64,000 nt of DNA, taken from contig NC_088711.1 in assembly GCF_963576615.1 (NCBI RefSeq), forward strand, positions 38,808,621 through 38,872,620, given 5' to 3'. The DNA comes from Watersipora subatra. Lineage: Eukaryota; Bryozoa; Gymnolaemata; Cheilostomatida; Watersiporidae. The notes beneath the pieces are model-generated. The model was not told the DNA's origin and ran no database searches. It worked only from the letters and a program-made list of their open reading frames with translations. Shown one piece after another: positions 33,930 to 45,660 of this stretch (the stretch's first letter is position 1; every line of letters starts with the position of its first letter). The translations under genes were made by a program, and so were the position numbers.

Positions 33930-36900
33930 CTAGACATCAGTGCTTTTTGAATCAACACGGAGTAATCTTTGTCTAGAGTCTCTCGGGCCAACCAGATTTT
34001 TTATGCTGGAAAGCTCTTCATGAGTCTGTAAAGTGGACTGGTGTTCACTAGATGCATGCTCATCTTCATAGTGTAGAGACATACAGTCGTTTGGGCGTAG
34101 CTGGCGAAATGAAGATGTGCTGCCAAGTGTGTGGTCGAGCTCTGACTCCAAGTTCCATCTTTCATCATATACGGCTGCACTAGCTGATCTTTCGGTAAGT
34201 AAACACTTCTCTTCAGTTACTTTAAGCTCGTCTAACTGATGCTCATTTGGCAAATTCCTCGTTTCAATTGAATCACTCCGTGTCAGAGAAAACTTCTTCA
34301 GAAAATCAAAGTAATCTTTTCTGCACGATATTCTTGGTTCCGACTCTTGAACTTTCTCATCGAATTCTTCACTGAATTATAAGGAAAGTTAGTAAGACAG
34401 GGTTAGTATAGATAATACATAAAATGGTAGGCTTATGGCGTAGTGTGTTATTACTATAGGCAGTACATAACAAGATTGGTTCAAGTTGTAGATGTTGTTA
34501 CCATAGACAGTACATGACACGATAGATTTACATTTTAGCTGTTTTTGAGTAGACATTTGATAACACGATAGACTATTTGATTGTTCCAAAACTGATAAGT
34601 CAAGACAAGTCAAGTCAGGTCAAGACAAGTCCTGATAATTTATGACTACATGCCATGCTTTACAGTGCTCACAGTAAGATAATATTTATACTTAGAGATG
34701 AAAAAGAGTTAGTATGACAGCATGGAAAAGCTCTGCCATTCATATAAATTATAAGCTATGTAGGAAGATTCGATTAGACAGATCATTCATTTCATGGCAG
34801 ATGTTGACCGCAAAAGTGTAACTAAGTAGACTAAAGTTCAAGGATAAAGAGAAGGCAATCACAAAAAAACAAGCCTAGAAAGAACATTTGGGTGAATCTA
34901 GACTAAAACAGGTTCTTTATGAATACCTTTATTGATTGGCTGGTTTAATGATTATGAACATGACCTTTCAGGATAAAGAAAAATAATTAGAGCAGCTTTC
35001 TAGATACCCATTACAGAGAGTTTAATCCATAGATGTAACAGTTTTGAAGCATTCACAGCATTTTTGTAATTCACTTTAAAATTTTTGTGCCATAAGGTTA
35101 TAGCCGTAATAATAATCATTTTACCTCTCAGAATCGTCATCACTTGTTACGACAATGCTCGCTGATGAGGAGTCGTCTTCCACCAAGAATGGCTTTACAT
35201 AATGCACTAAAATTTAATAAAAGTTAAATAATGATTTTCATAGTATCCATGAAGAATAGAAATGTTGTTTATAAGACAGTGCACCCTCAGGATACAATTT
35301 TGATCTATTCAATAGCTGGCATTGAATGGTGAAAAAATTGTATATATGGGTGTAGAAACCATAAAAATTATATAATGCAAACATATCCTGGTAAAAATCG
35401 ACACGGTTTTAAAATAATCAAAAACAAAATTGTATGTTAGCCGTAGTAACTATAATTACTTTCAATAACTTTATCGTATTTAGTGTATGCATTGGTTATG
35501 ATCTGCATTAAATGTAAAGGTTGCAATGTGTTGTGTAATGCATAGTTTTTACCTTCAAGACAGAAGTATGTATAACATAAAATTTGAATTTAATTCAAAT
35601 AAGTTTAGCTTACTAAACATAAACTTAAGATTAATTTTATGACATCTTTTTTTATTTTACTGAGTTCCAAATTTTTATCACTAAAACTTAATCACCTACT
35701 AGTTTTTGGCTTTCTTTTATATATAGCTTTAGCCGGTCTCATCGAAACCTTTTTCAACCTGATTCGGCAAGAAATCTCAAACGATTCTGTTTTCGTATTA
35801 AAGTATACTTGTGTTTGCAAGCTAAGAGCACTTGTATGACCACTGAATCCTTCTTTTTGAAAGAGTCGCAAGCCCAATTTTGCTACTAGTTATAAGCAGA
35901 AAATACTACTGTTTTACATAAGATTATTGGTGAACTGATAAAATTCGGTCAATGTTTCTCTTTCAAGTGTTGTAAAATAATTTTTGGCTACTGACACTGC
36001 AGTGTCTTTGTTATTTTGATGGGCGTAATAAGGACACTGACTGCCAAATTTTAACTCCATCCAAAATATTGTTGATTTCATATAGTAAAATAAAATGTGT
36101 ATTTCTGAGGTGAAAGAAATCACCATGTTCCCATTCGTAGGGTAAACAAATCGTAGATTTGGTTAATTGTATTCTGAAAGTGCACTGTACTTGACAGTAG
36201 GATGAGACTTACCATTAGAACTTGGTTGACTCGCATTAATCATCTCCTGATTAACAGCTTCTTCCACATTCGCAAGCATTTCTTTGTTGCCTCTAAAAGG
36301 CTGGAGCATCATGTTCAGAGAAATTTGACCTACTGACCCTACAATTGTGCTGATACCAAGGGTGTTGTTCACTCTGATTGCTTCCTGCAACGCAGTGTTT
36401 TTAGCCATATCTTCCATTTGTAAGAGTGTCACACGCTGACTAGAGGTTACCGCTTGAAGCATGGTTGCCAGCATTGATTTCTCTTTGTTGCTGTTGCCGA
36501 TTCTTTCAGTTCGTGCTGCGTAGTGCAGAGCTGTTTGAGCTCTTTTATCGACAGCGTAAAGTAAGTCAAACCTCCATTTTTTTAGTTTGAGTCGTTTAAA
36601 GATGCACCTGATTAGTTCAACATCTGTGTTTTCAACAGCAACATGCAGCAATGTACATCCATAACTGTCAGAGACTTTTATTAACCGCTGACGGTTGATG
36701 CTACACTGTTCTTGTCTGATAACATGATTTAGAAGTTGAGAGTTACCTTTCATCGCTATAATATGCAAAATTGTGTTTCCATCTTTGTCTCTCCTAACCA
36801 ACAACTCCACATATTTTTTAACTTTTTTCTTTCCATCGTCGGCGCCATTATCAGACATTAGACTGAGGATGTACCTAAACATTCTAGTATCAGGAAACTG

Positions 36901-37329
36901 CAGAGCCTTTCGCAGCAGGCAGCAACCTTGGAAATGAGCAGTTAGGAGACAGTCTTTGCTGAGAGCAGGTGGGAGAGTGTCCAACAATGCCTTCACTAAG
37001 CTCTCATCTCTTTTGCCCACAGCTCGATGCAAAACAGTCTCACCTCTTTTCTTTGCAGTCTTCAGTAGAAGCAGTTTCTCCTCATCTTTTTTTAAACTAT
37101 TTAAGATTATCTGAATCATCACTCTGTTTCCCTGATCGACAGCTTCTTCAAGAGAGTTTATACCATTTCGATTACACTTTAGATACTTTGAGAGCCGTTT
37201 TTCTGCTGGAATAGTTTCTACAAAATTTTGCAGTTCAGCGCCGAAGTTCTTGTAGATGAGGATATGCAAAGTCGTATCGCGCAGTTCACCCATTATTTTA
37301 GAAAGTTCATTTGCCAGTAATACCGCCAT
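33930..37329 (-). CDS. ankyrin-repeat protein, copy 3 (intact)
   Basis: Three exons: 37329-36213, 35206-35125 and 34371-33930. Donors are GTAAG and GTAAA, acceptors ttttag and attcag, and the phases agree. The product is 546 residues. Residues 18-322 hold seven or eight ankyrin-type repeats with recognisable cores: [51 protein letters not shown] and [12 protein letters not shown]. Residues 380-400 are acidic and Ser-rich ([15 protein letters not shown]). The C-terminal 146 residues are hydrophilic with no domain I recognise. There is no signal peptide or membrane segment, so it is probably an intracellular scaffold or binding protein; partners are unknown. This is the only undisturbed frame of the four copies in the array. 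The stop lies just inside the (TA)n tract, where the duplication breakpoint replaced the original C-terminus (copy 1 has a longer tail). Confidence 0.8.
35275..35930. repeat. conserved intron-1 segment of ankyrin copy 3
   Basis: Third direct copy of 22660-23312, with small deletions near 35545. Confidence 0.6.
35914..36104 (-). CDS. alternative last exon of ankyrin copy 3
   Basis: Acceptor TTTCACCTCAG ends at 36105. The exon joins the exon-1 donor in phase and runs 63 residues to a stop at 35914. It includes [19 protein letters not shown] and [20 protein letters not shown]. If used, it would replace the acidic exon 2 and hydrophilic exon 3 with a shorter aromatic-rich tail, giving a 436-residue isoform. 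The inverted fragment at 40.3 kb keeps related residues (YAYYVCQNNKD, ILLAKNISTMP). This conservation across a more distant copy supports a real exon. Confidence 0.55.
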
Positions 37330-37484
37330 GGCTTAAGCAATAATGTGATATATTCTTTAATGCTTTTGATTTTATGCAGGAGGAGTCACTAAAAGGGGAA
37401 AATAACTAGTTTTATTTTGATTAATTACCTAAATAAGTCATTAAATACAGTATATATGTGTGTAGGTTTGGCGTTCAGCCAGTG

Positions 37485-38100
37485 AGTCTTATGGTAAACA
37501 TAGCCAGTAAAGCTTAAAGTAAGAGTAGACATTGGACCTTAAGCTAAGAGTAAATAGTATACCTTAAGTTAACAACAGCCAAGGCTTCATAACCTGTGTA
37601 GCCAGTGTACTTAAGGTAAAAGTAGTATCAATATAATATTCTGTGTGTAAGTGCATATACATGTGGGTGGGCCCATAACACACTGATACATCAATATAAT
37701 CACCTGTGTATATTTACATATAGGTAAGACTATAACAACCTGAAACATGTATATAATAAACTGTGTGTAAGTAAATATAGGTAGGCCCAAAAGAATATTG
37801 AAACATCAATAAAATCACATGTGTGGAAGTACATATAGGTAGGTAAATAACGCATAGAAACCTCTGTATAAAAACTTGTGTGTAAATACATACTTGTTGG
37901 CAGATAACATACTAAAACATTAATACAATCACATATGTGTAGGACATATATATGGGCTCACAACACACTGAACCACCAATACAATCACTTTTGTGTATGT
38001 ACATATACATGTAGGTAAGCCCATTAAACACTAAAAGATCGACTGTATATAACCACCTATGTGTAAGTACATATAGGTAGGCCAATAACACTCTGAAACT
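37485..38100. repeat. shortened 25-bp minisatellite and roughly 60-bp repeats behind copy 3
   Basis: Only about five 25-bp units remain (37485-37620), followed by eight degenerate units of the GTAAGTACATATAGGTAGGCC family. Confidence 0.8.
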
Positions 38101-38104
38101 AAGT

Positions 38105-39410
38105 ATTTCATCTAAATGGTTGACTCGCCAACCTGTTCATAACTGCAATCTTGAAGTAACCTAAATATTAAGCTTTTGCCTAGCATTTCACAGATAAAAG
38201 GAACTACTTTGACAGTTGTTGATTTACAGCATGATTAATCTGTCCTGGGGAAGTATGCATATTACGGTGTAAATTATTTTTCCCTTCTGTTCAGCTGTAA
38301 AGAGGATACATATATTGGCAGTAAGGCGAAGAAGTATAAAATCAGGTTTAGAAAGTAGGAATAGGGGTTTTTATGCATGGATCCTTCTGATTGCATAATG
38401 TACGTGTAGCAACAGTTAAGTATTAACGATATGAATCGGATAGATTTCATGGGCAATAAGGCATAACAAGGTTTATGCAGTCCTATTTTAAACAAGTTCC
38501 TTTAAAATTATATCATGGTACCTTTACATCACCAAATGCGTAAAGGCTCCTCAAGATATGTACATATTCATTAATATACAAAGTTTAGGTTTGTTCATGA
38601 TATGTGCATCTACATTGGTAGATGGCTTAAAGGTTTTTCATGATATGTACATACCTACATGCACATCCGTGTATGACTAAATGTATTCTCACTATATGTA
38701 CATCTATAATTATGTCAATAAGAATAATTACTTGAACCCTGAGTGTGATTACATTCTATTTCTCAAACTAAACTGTCTGATAAGGTAAAGAACCAAGAGC
38801 TATAAGACTTTAGCTTTTCTTCTGTGTCCCAGACACTCCAGGTGCTGCAGGTGTACCAGCGCCCAGCTCTTTCCAAGTTTTACGGCTTAACAGTTATTTG
38901 AGGAAAGTTATCATTAAGGATATATTTTGAACAAGGAAACTTTCTGGTTAATGCTTGTTACTAGCTCTAAAAACCATAATTTTTACCCTCGTTGCTAACC
39001 TCGGTGCTTTAATAGAATTATTAAGTTATTCATGATGGTAAGCAGAAACACATGTATTTCCCCATTGGTTATAGATTCAATAAACGTTAATATTCATTGT
39101 GATCCGTTAGTCAGTTTGGAAGCGAAGAAAGTTGGAGTTTAGTTTATCTCTATATGCATTAAGCCAATCAGAGCTTAAATGCGATCACAAAATATTGCTA
39201 TTCACCTTACCATTAATCAGAACAAAAATGTTTAAGATGATGAACACACACTCTATTTTACTACAATTTAAACAGTAACAATTGCTGGTTTAATTCTTTG
39301 CTGCTTTCTTTCAGTTTATATTAGTTTATCAATATTCTTTGACAATGCTCCAACAGTTTTTCCAAAGATAAGGAAATATGCAGACATTCAACTCCGCGTA
39401 GGGTTTCCCT
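38105..39410. other. ankyrin spacer, unit 3
   Basis: Same content as 32395-33690. The - strand frame at 38495-38274 is the third copy of the 73-residue conserved frame. Confidence 0.6.
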
Positions 39411-39417
39411 GACAACA

Positions 39418-39602
39418 ACCCCTACACTCCACTCCTACACCCCACCCCTTCACACTGCTTTTCACAAATCGCTCCCTGCTCATTATGGGCTTAAACATCA
39501 TTTGCTACAATCCTATGACACACCATTCGCTACAATCCTACTACACACCATTTGCTACAACCCTACTTCACACCATTTGCTACAACCCTATTACACACCA
39601 AG
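39418..39602. repeat. CCCTACAC tract and 25-bp CATTTGCTACAA repeat
   Basis: CCCTACAC-like units to about 39455, then from 39495 four to five units of CATTTGCTACAACCCTACTA plus CACAC. This is the right edge of the tandem array. Confidence 0.75.
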
Positions 39603-39689
39603 TCTTCCACTTCAACCTTCTGGTGTACCATCTACTTCACCAGCTATGCAATGCCACTCTATCACTCCACAAACAAGCAAACCACTTCC

Positions 39690-40150
39690 AATGACTAACA
39701 ATCAGATTGCTATGGCCAAGACAGCAAAGATGAAATAAGTTTTGCATTTTGCTGAGTTTTTATGATCAGCAAGTTTTCGGTATTAAGAGAAATTGAAAAA
39801 GGCAGGCGGAAATGTTATAGACAAGATGAATTTTACCTTAATTGCTTTGGGAATAAATCAGTCATGAAATACTCAGCATATCCCTGCCATCTCCTATACC
39901 TGACATTTCATGTCATATGTTTATCTGTGGCCATTTTATGGTGATTACCTCCAACACACCGGACAATACCTAGTTTGTTGTGACAAATTCTCACAAAAAA
40001 TAATCAGCCATAAACGGAAGTTCAGTAAGCTATAGTGGCCTATCTAGCTGTACTGACGTATTGCAAAGACTACTAGATCTCATGTTTGCTTTTTAATATT
40101 TGTCGGTAGGATGACCACGGGACATGTAAACTAACTAACATTTTCGTTGC
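39690..40150. repeat. diverged long repeat shared with 18770-19230
   Basis: See 18770. It runs into an AGT/AAT-rich tract at 40160-40275, as the other copy does. Confidence 0.75.
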
Positions 40151-40282
40151 AACTTTTCTTGGTAATACTAAAAGCAATAGTAGTAGTAATAGTAATACTC
40201 ATAGTATAGCAGTATTGATGTTAATAGTCATAGTAGTACTGATATTTTTAGTCATAGTAGTACTGATGCTGATAGGCATAGT

Positions 40283-40316
40283 AGCTGAAAAATTGTATAT
40301 ATACAATTTTTCAGCT
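40283..40316. repeat. perfect 34-bp palindrome
   Basis: AGCTGAAAAATTGTATA followed by its exact reverse complement, no loop. It sits a dozen bases before the inverted ankyrin fragment begins, close to that rearrangement breakpoint. Confidence 0.85.
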
Positions 40317-40327
40317 TCTGAAGTAGA

Positions 40328-41337
40328 ACATGATGAAGTTTTCACCTCACAGTATGAACATTCTTTCACGGTACGAATTCAACAAATCTTTTGCTTCAGT
40401 TCTATTTTGTCAGTTGGTATGCTTATTACGTCTGTCAAAATAACAAAGACGCTAAAATTCTGCTCGCCAAGAATATTTCCACAATGCCTAAAATAGGCAC
40501 AATGACCGATTTCTCTCAGTTCAACTTTTCTCCTGGGTGAAACAGTAATACTTTTTCTTTAGATTCGGTAGCAAATTTGGAGTTGCCATTTCTTCAAAAG
40601 GTAATTGGTCAGACAACTTATCTTTAACCTGCTAACAAAAATTACTTCATCACAAAAACTACATCGTTTGGGTTTTCTTGCTAAATTAATTTTAAAAAAC
40701 TTTTAAGTGTGACAGCTAAAAGTTATTATTAAAGCAACGTTAGAAACTGAGAGGTAATAAAATTTCAGTGGTAAAAACTTGGAATTCAGTAAAGTTGTTG
40801 AAGATAAATACCAAAGCGTAGCTTTATGTTTCTGTGTTTAGTAAGCTAAACCTCTTTTAGGCGACTTCAAAGTTTATGTTATACATATGTCTGTTTTGAA
40901 AGTAACAACTCCTTACGGTACATTATAATGTTACATTTTATTGCAGACCATAACCAGTGAACACATTAAATACAATAAAATTACTGTATATAACTATAGT
41001 TGCTAAGGTTAACAAACTCTTTTGTTACGAATTTTTGATATGTGCCGCGCTTATAATGTATATAAAATTTTGACAATCTTCACCAGGGAATGTTTGCATT
41101 ATATACTTACTACCAAAGCAAGTATATAATAGAAGAAAGAAGTATATAAATAAGTATATAATGGAATAAAGAAGTATATTAGTAAGTACTGTATATAATG
41201 GAAGAAAGAAGTATATAAGTAAGTATATAAGTAAGAAATATAAGTAAGAAAGCATAATGGTTTTTATTCGCCTACATACGATACATGCCAACCCTGGAGC
41301 AGATCAAAATCGTATCCTGAGAATGCACTGTAGTTAA
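40328..41337 (+). pseudogene. inverted fragment of an ankyrin gene (alternative exon plus intron 1)
   Basis: The + strand carries the alternative last exon (about 40350-40550) followed by the complement of the intron-1 segment. The order is the same as on the - strand of the array, so this piece is inverted. The exon still reads FYFVSWYAYYVCQNNKD and ILLAKNISTMPKIGTMTDFS but has a two-base length difference upstream that breaks the frame. Exons 1, 2 and 3 are not found nearby. A small minisatellite (41115-41255) has grown inside it. Confidence 0.7.
41115..41255. repeat. minisatellite, AAGAAGTATATAAGTAAGTA-like units
   Basis: Three to four degenerate units with AGAAAGAAGTATATAA and AGTAAGTATATAA. 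Absent from the matching introns of copies 1-3. Confidence 0.75.
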
Positions 41338-41904
41338 ATCTACTTAGTATTGTACAGTTTAACAAGTTACGCTATTATCAGTGTATTAGTATGTACCATT
41401 GGCATACGCTCTTTGTAAATAGTAGTTGCAGTATTTTACTGCATTATCTTACCTTAGAAGCCTCTTTCTGCTCCAGCATTCCACATTTTATAGACATCAC
41501 TGTTCAATTGAAGCTATAAAAATGATTGGCAGATGCTTATTAGACAGTTCTGTAATTAATTTTTTTATTAATTTTTGGCTCTGTTAGATAAATCAAATGG
41601 CTTATAAAAGTTTATAAGATCCTCTGATCTTAGCCAGTGGTTAAAGCCATAATTTACTTTTGTTTAAAGTGCAATGAGACAGTTACTAGAGCTATTGTCT
41701 TGCATACAAAAGAAAATATTTGGGCAGCATAATAGCAAAAACTTGTGCTTGCCAATTGGCCATTTTAGTACTTTTAAGCTTACATTATAAAATACGTTTG
41801 ATATTTTACATTATACTCTGTGCTATAACAAATATTTTGCTGGAATTTTATGAATAATTCTCAAATTTGTGGCATTATATCCACGCAAGTTCTGACAAGA
41901 AATT

Positions 41905-42345
41905 ATTTAACAGTAGAGTAATATAAAGTTATATAATCAAATAGTAACCTAACGTAAATTTATATTACAGTGGAGTAATGTAAAATTGTATAACAGTAGA
42001 GTAATGTAAAGTTATAAAACAGTAGAGTAATGTAAAGTTATATAACAGTAGAGTAATGTGAAGTTATAAAACAGTAGAGTAATGTAAAGTTATATAACAG
42101 TAGAGTAATGTAAAGTTATATAGCAGTAGAGTAATGTAAAGTTGCATAACAGTAGAGTAATGTAAAGTTGTATAACAGTAGAGTAATGTAAAATTATAAA
42201 ACAGTAGAGTAATGTAAAGTTATATAACAGTAGAGTAATGTAAAGTTATATAACAGTAGAGTAATGTAAAGTTATATAAGAATTTAGTAATGTAAAGTTG
42301 TATAACAGTAGAGTAATATAAAGTTATATAACAGTAGTTATGTGA
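41905..42345. repeat. 26-bp minisatellite, about 16 copies
   Basis: Unit ACAGTAGAGTAATGTAAAGT plus TATATA, mostly one or two changes per copy. The edge copies are more degenerate. Confidence 0.9.
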
Positions 42346-42349
42346 ACAA

Positions 42350-44790
42350 AAAAACTTCGACTGCGTGCCATTATATTAAATAAGCTGAAACTTTCTATAA
42401 ATAGTTCTTTAAAATCTTAACTCATTTGCAACCAACTAATTTTTATGCTATCTACCTTAAATACCAATCATTTTAATGCAAATAAAGTAATTTAACTTAC
42501 TACTACAAGAAACTGTATTGAGATAAGTTACCTGTTAAATTTTCAATATAACAAGCTAAGTTTTTTCTTTCAAATGGTATGAAAAATGAGATAGAGACTT
42601 CATTTTACTCACATGTAGCCATGTGTCTCAAGGAAGGTAGTATTCGAAAATGCATGGTTTTCAAAAACCTTTACTTGCTGAAACAAAGTTGGAATTTCAC
42701 AATAAAAATGTTAAAAATATAAGTAATGGAGCTAAAATTATTATTTTGCTACATACAATACAAAGTTATAAATTATAATTCTATATATAACAATTAGTGA
42801 TTTACAAAAAATCATGGAATCCTAATTTTGGATTTTTCCTCTCAAGTATCATCCTTCAAACCAAAACATAGAAAATCTTCATGGCGACATAGCGCTAATA
42901 AACCTTTATAAACATGTTTCAAATAATGAAACACATGTATGTTCAGTAACCCTGATTATGAATTTTCAGATTTTATATACAGCTCTTAGAATCGATAGGA
43001 CCCTATTGAAGGTGAATGATAACTTTAGACTGACAACGGGTGACTACCAAAAAAGCTCATAATTATTTGAGCATAAGATTCAATTTAACAGAATTAAAAA
43101 AACAATTAAAAGGTAAAAACATTAAAAACAATGTTTTAATTTGATTTATGCAGTATTTCGCTATCTTGCCATTTTTGAATCTGCCTACTTTTTTCTAGAC
43201 TAGAATTCAAAAGAATTGATCACATTAGATAAAATTTTAAGCCGTCATGATTTCCGGTTTAGGTAGACACCAATGTGAGTTTAGTATTTTGGTTAGAACT
43301 ATTGCCAGATATATCATAAAACATATTTGTACTGTAAGTTTTTAAAAGTGGCCAAAAAATTGTTTCATAACTAATCAGAAATGGTCTTTTATAACTTAGA
43401 AATAACTGTACATGGAAGTGGTAAATTTCTAAAACGAGCTTACTCGCATTAGTAGCCTAACTACAATCAAAGTTTGTTACTCAACTTGTGATGGATGGGA
43501 ATGAGGTGAGCCTCTCCAGTTACAAAGTTTTTATAGAACTTCAGACTAGCTACATTATATAATGGTCTGAATCATTTGCTTGCATTCTTTTTTAGAATAG
43601 CAAACAATTGATCGCATTAATGAAGACTTAGAAAGTTGTAAAGATTTAGCGTTAGTGATACTAGTTTTTACAGATGATAGTTTATGTTTTGTGTTATAGC
43701 AAATTGGCGCAAAACTTGTTAAATTTCTCAAGATATTTTTCATGCTGTCCAAAAAATTAAAAACTGTTTTTATGGAAAAAGAGCAATAGTTTTTTTATTG
43801 TACGCAATAACGTATTTTTTATTCTTTGTCTGCATCTACAAGTGCTTTAAGATTTTTGAACACTTTGTATCCACCAAAATATAATATGTTATTCCATTCT
43901 TTAAACCAGTTTTAGTTCATAACTATATTTATACATGTAGGTACCATAGTTTCTGAGGTAGTTGATGATGTGATAACCAGGTATTGTGTTTATGGCCTGC
44001 AGACATTCAATTCCAAATTAGCAGTTGCAGATGTATGCTATAAGCGAGTTCAAATCATTAACTTTGCTCCGACTCGAGTTACTCCTGAAGGAACTTTATC
44101 TATTTGATTGTGTATTTGATTATTATAAACCAGCTAACCAATGTAGTCCTATCTACCAATGGTGCTTAAGATAGTGAGTTTTTTTACCAAAGAATGCAGC
44201 AAAATTAATAATATTTTCACTAAATTTGATTTGTCATGTCATCTTTAAGTTTTTCAAATAATCAATCTCCTTACTAAGTTTTCAATTTTTAACCAGTCTT
44301 TTAATAAATTAGCAACATTAAACTTAAACATTCTGATAACGACTAAATATAAATATTTCTAAAGGCTTGATGCTAAATATAAAGTATATTATGACACTAA
44401 ATTCAACTCAATCCTATCAAGTATTATAAGTTGGTTATTAAACATTCAGGTACCGATCTCGGTGAGTGGGATTAAGTCTCATGTACAAAATTTGCGTAAT
44501 AGCAGTGGCATGCTAGTATAATCAATGCCATGTGCATTTGTTGTGTATTTAAAGATGCATTTATCTGGGCCAATTATGTATGCTGTTTCAAAATATGAGC
44601 ACTGCTTACTTAACTGATAGAAGCTTCCAACAGTCCATATTTGTCTCGAGCAGCTGTTGCTATGCAAACCTGAAATAATGAAACATGGCATCGCATAAGT
44701 CATACAGGAATTTTTCTTCATTGACACAATTAATAATATAAAGATAAGTGGTATGTTCACAAAAATAATTTGCTAATGTTTCTGATACAG
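42350..44790. other. mostly non-coding; one weak open frame
   Basis: AT-rich with no repeat partner. On the + strand 43916-44104 one frame is open without a start (contains VSEVVDDVITRYCVYGLQTF) and ends in a stop. It could be a 3' exon but has no independent support. The - strand frames at 43555-43752 and 44479-44760 look random. Confidence 0.4.
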
Positions 44791-44988
44791 AACCATCTGA
44801 TGAAAAGGAACAATTCGATGTATATGATTTTCTATGTTCAATTGACGCCGAAGATGTTTATGGAGAAATAAATGCACAGTTAGAAGAGCAAGAATCTGTT
44901 AAAGTTCAGACTGCATTAGGAAATTTCCTTTACAAAAGTGAAAGTCATGCTGGTAATGAAAAAATTGACCTTCATAATAACTCTTTTT
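44791..44988 (+). CDS. likely internal exon, acidic protein of unknown function
   Basis: Acceptor tttctgatacag, 198 bases open in one frame, donor GTAAGTG; phase 1 at both ends. The 66 residues are rich in Asp/Glu with two spaced Tyr motifs (FDVYDFL and EDVYGEI), followed by QTALGNFLYKSESH. No domain is recognised. The composition would suit a cytoplasmic tail, and the symmetric phase is the same as in the membrane gene at 59.9 kb, but no link is proven. A following acceptor at 45262 joins in phase to 45263-45375. Confidence 0.5.
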
Positions 44989-45262
44989 GTAAGTGTTCAT
45001 TTAAATTGTGTTAAAAGGCTCTAAGTGAATAACTCAATTTGAGAACAGATCTGTCTCTGAAATCAAAGAACAGAGTCTCTGCAGATATGCTTGCTCTGAC
45101 CTATTCAGTATTGAGTTCAATAGTGAAATTTTAGCAAAAATTTAATTTGGATTTTGCATTAAATTGTAATTTAAGCTAGTAAGCACACAGTTTTTACAAA
45201 AAGAGCTATTATTCCACTTAAAGAAAAAATAGAAATAATTACTATAGTAAGTCAGTATGCAG

Positions 45263-45375
45263 ACTATGTGTGTCAACACGCTGAACAAGGTTGTACATGT
45301 AAATTCCTACAAGTCAGTAAAGTCAATTATTCCAAGGAAGCTAAACCCTGGAAGCAAAACAAGTATTGCATATGA
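45263..45375 (+). CDS. possible last exon after 44791-44988
   Basis: After gtcagtatgcag one phase reads YVCQHAEQGCTCKFLQVSKV and stops at 45373-45375. It is in phase with the previous exon. A competing frame here (45257-45550, 97 residues) is open longer. The first frame opens again at 45445-45660. Which frame is real, or whether this is a decayed exon with frame breaks, is unresolved. Confidence 0.3.
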
Positions 45376-45660
45376 AGAGTCCGTTTGCTTTCAAACATTC
45401 ATGAAAAAAAATCTGCAACAGCAAAGCTTAGTGCTACCTGGTAGTTTGAATGGTATATTTGGAAAAGCTACAGAAGTGTTGCCTTTACACATGATCAAAA
45501 ATACATCTACAGCCAATATTGTGAGACAAGTTCTAGCGCTGAATCTTTGAAAGTCAGTATCTCTATTTTTAAACTACGGTGGAAGTTGCTGTTTCCTGGA
45601 TTACATTGCGATAAACCCATGGCAGATCTGCGCCGGACAGAAGACTGAAGAAAAAGTAAC

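Noticed and set aside
41905-42345. CRISPR-like array
   Set aside because: The repeats are directly tandem without spacers and the DNA is eukaryotic, so it is a minisatellite.
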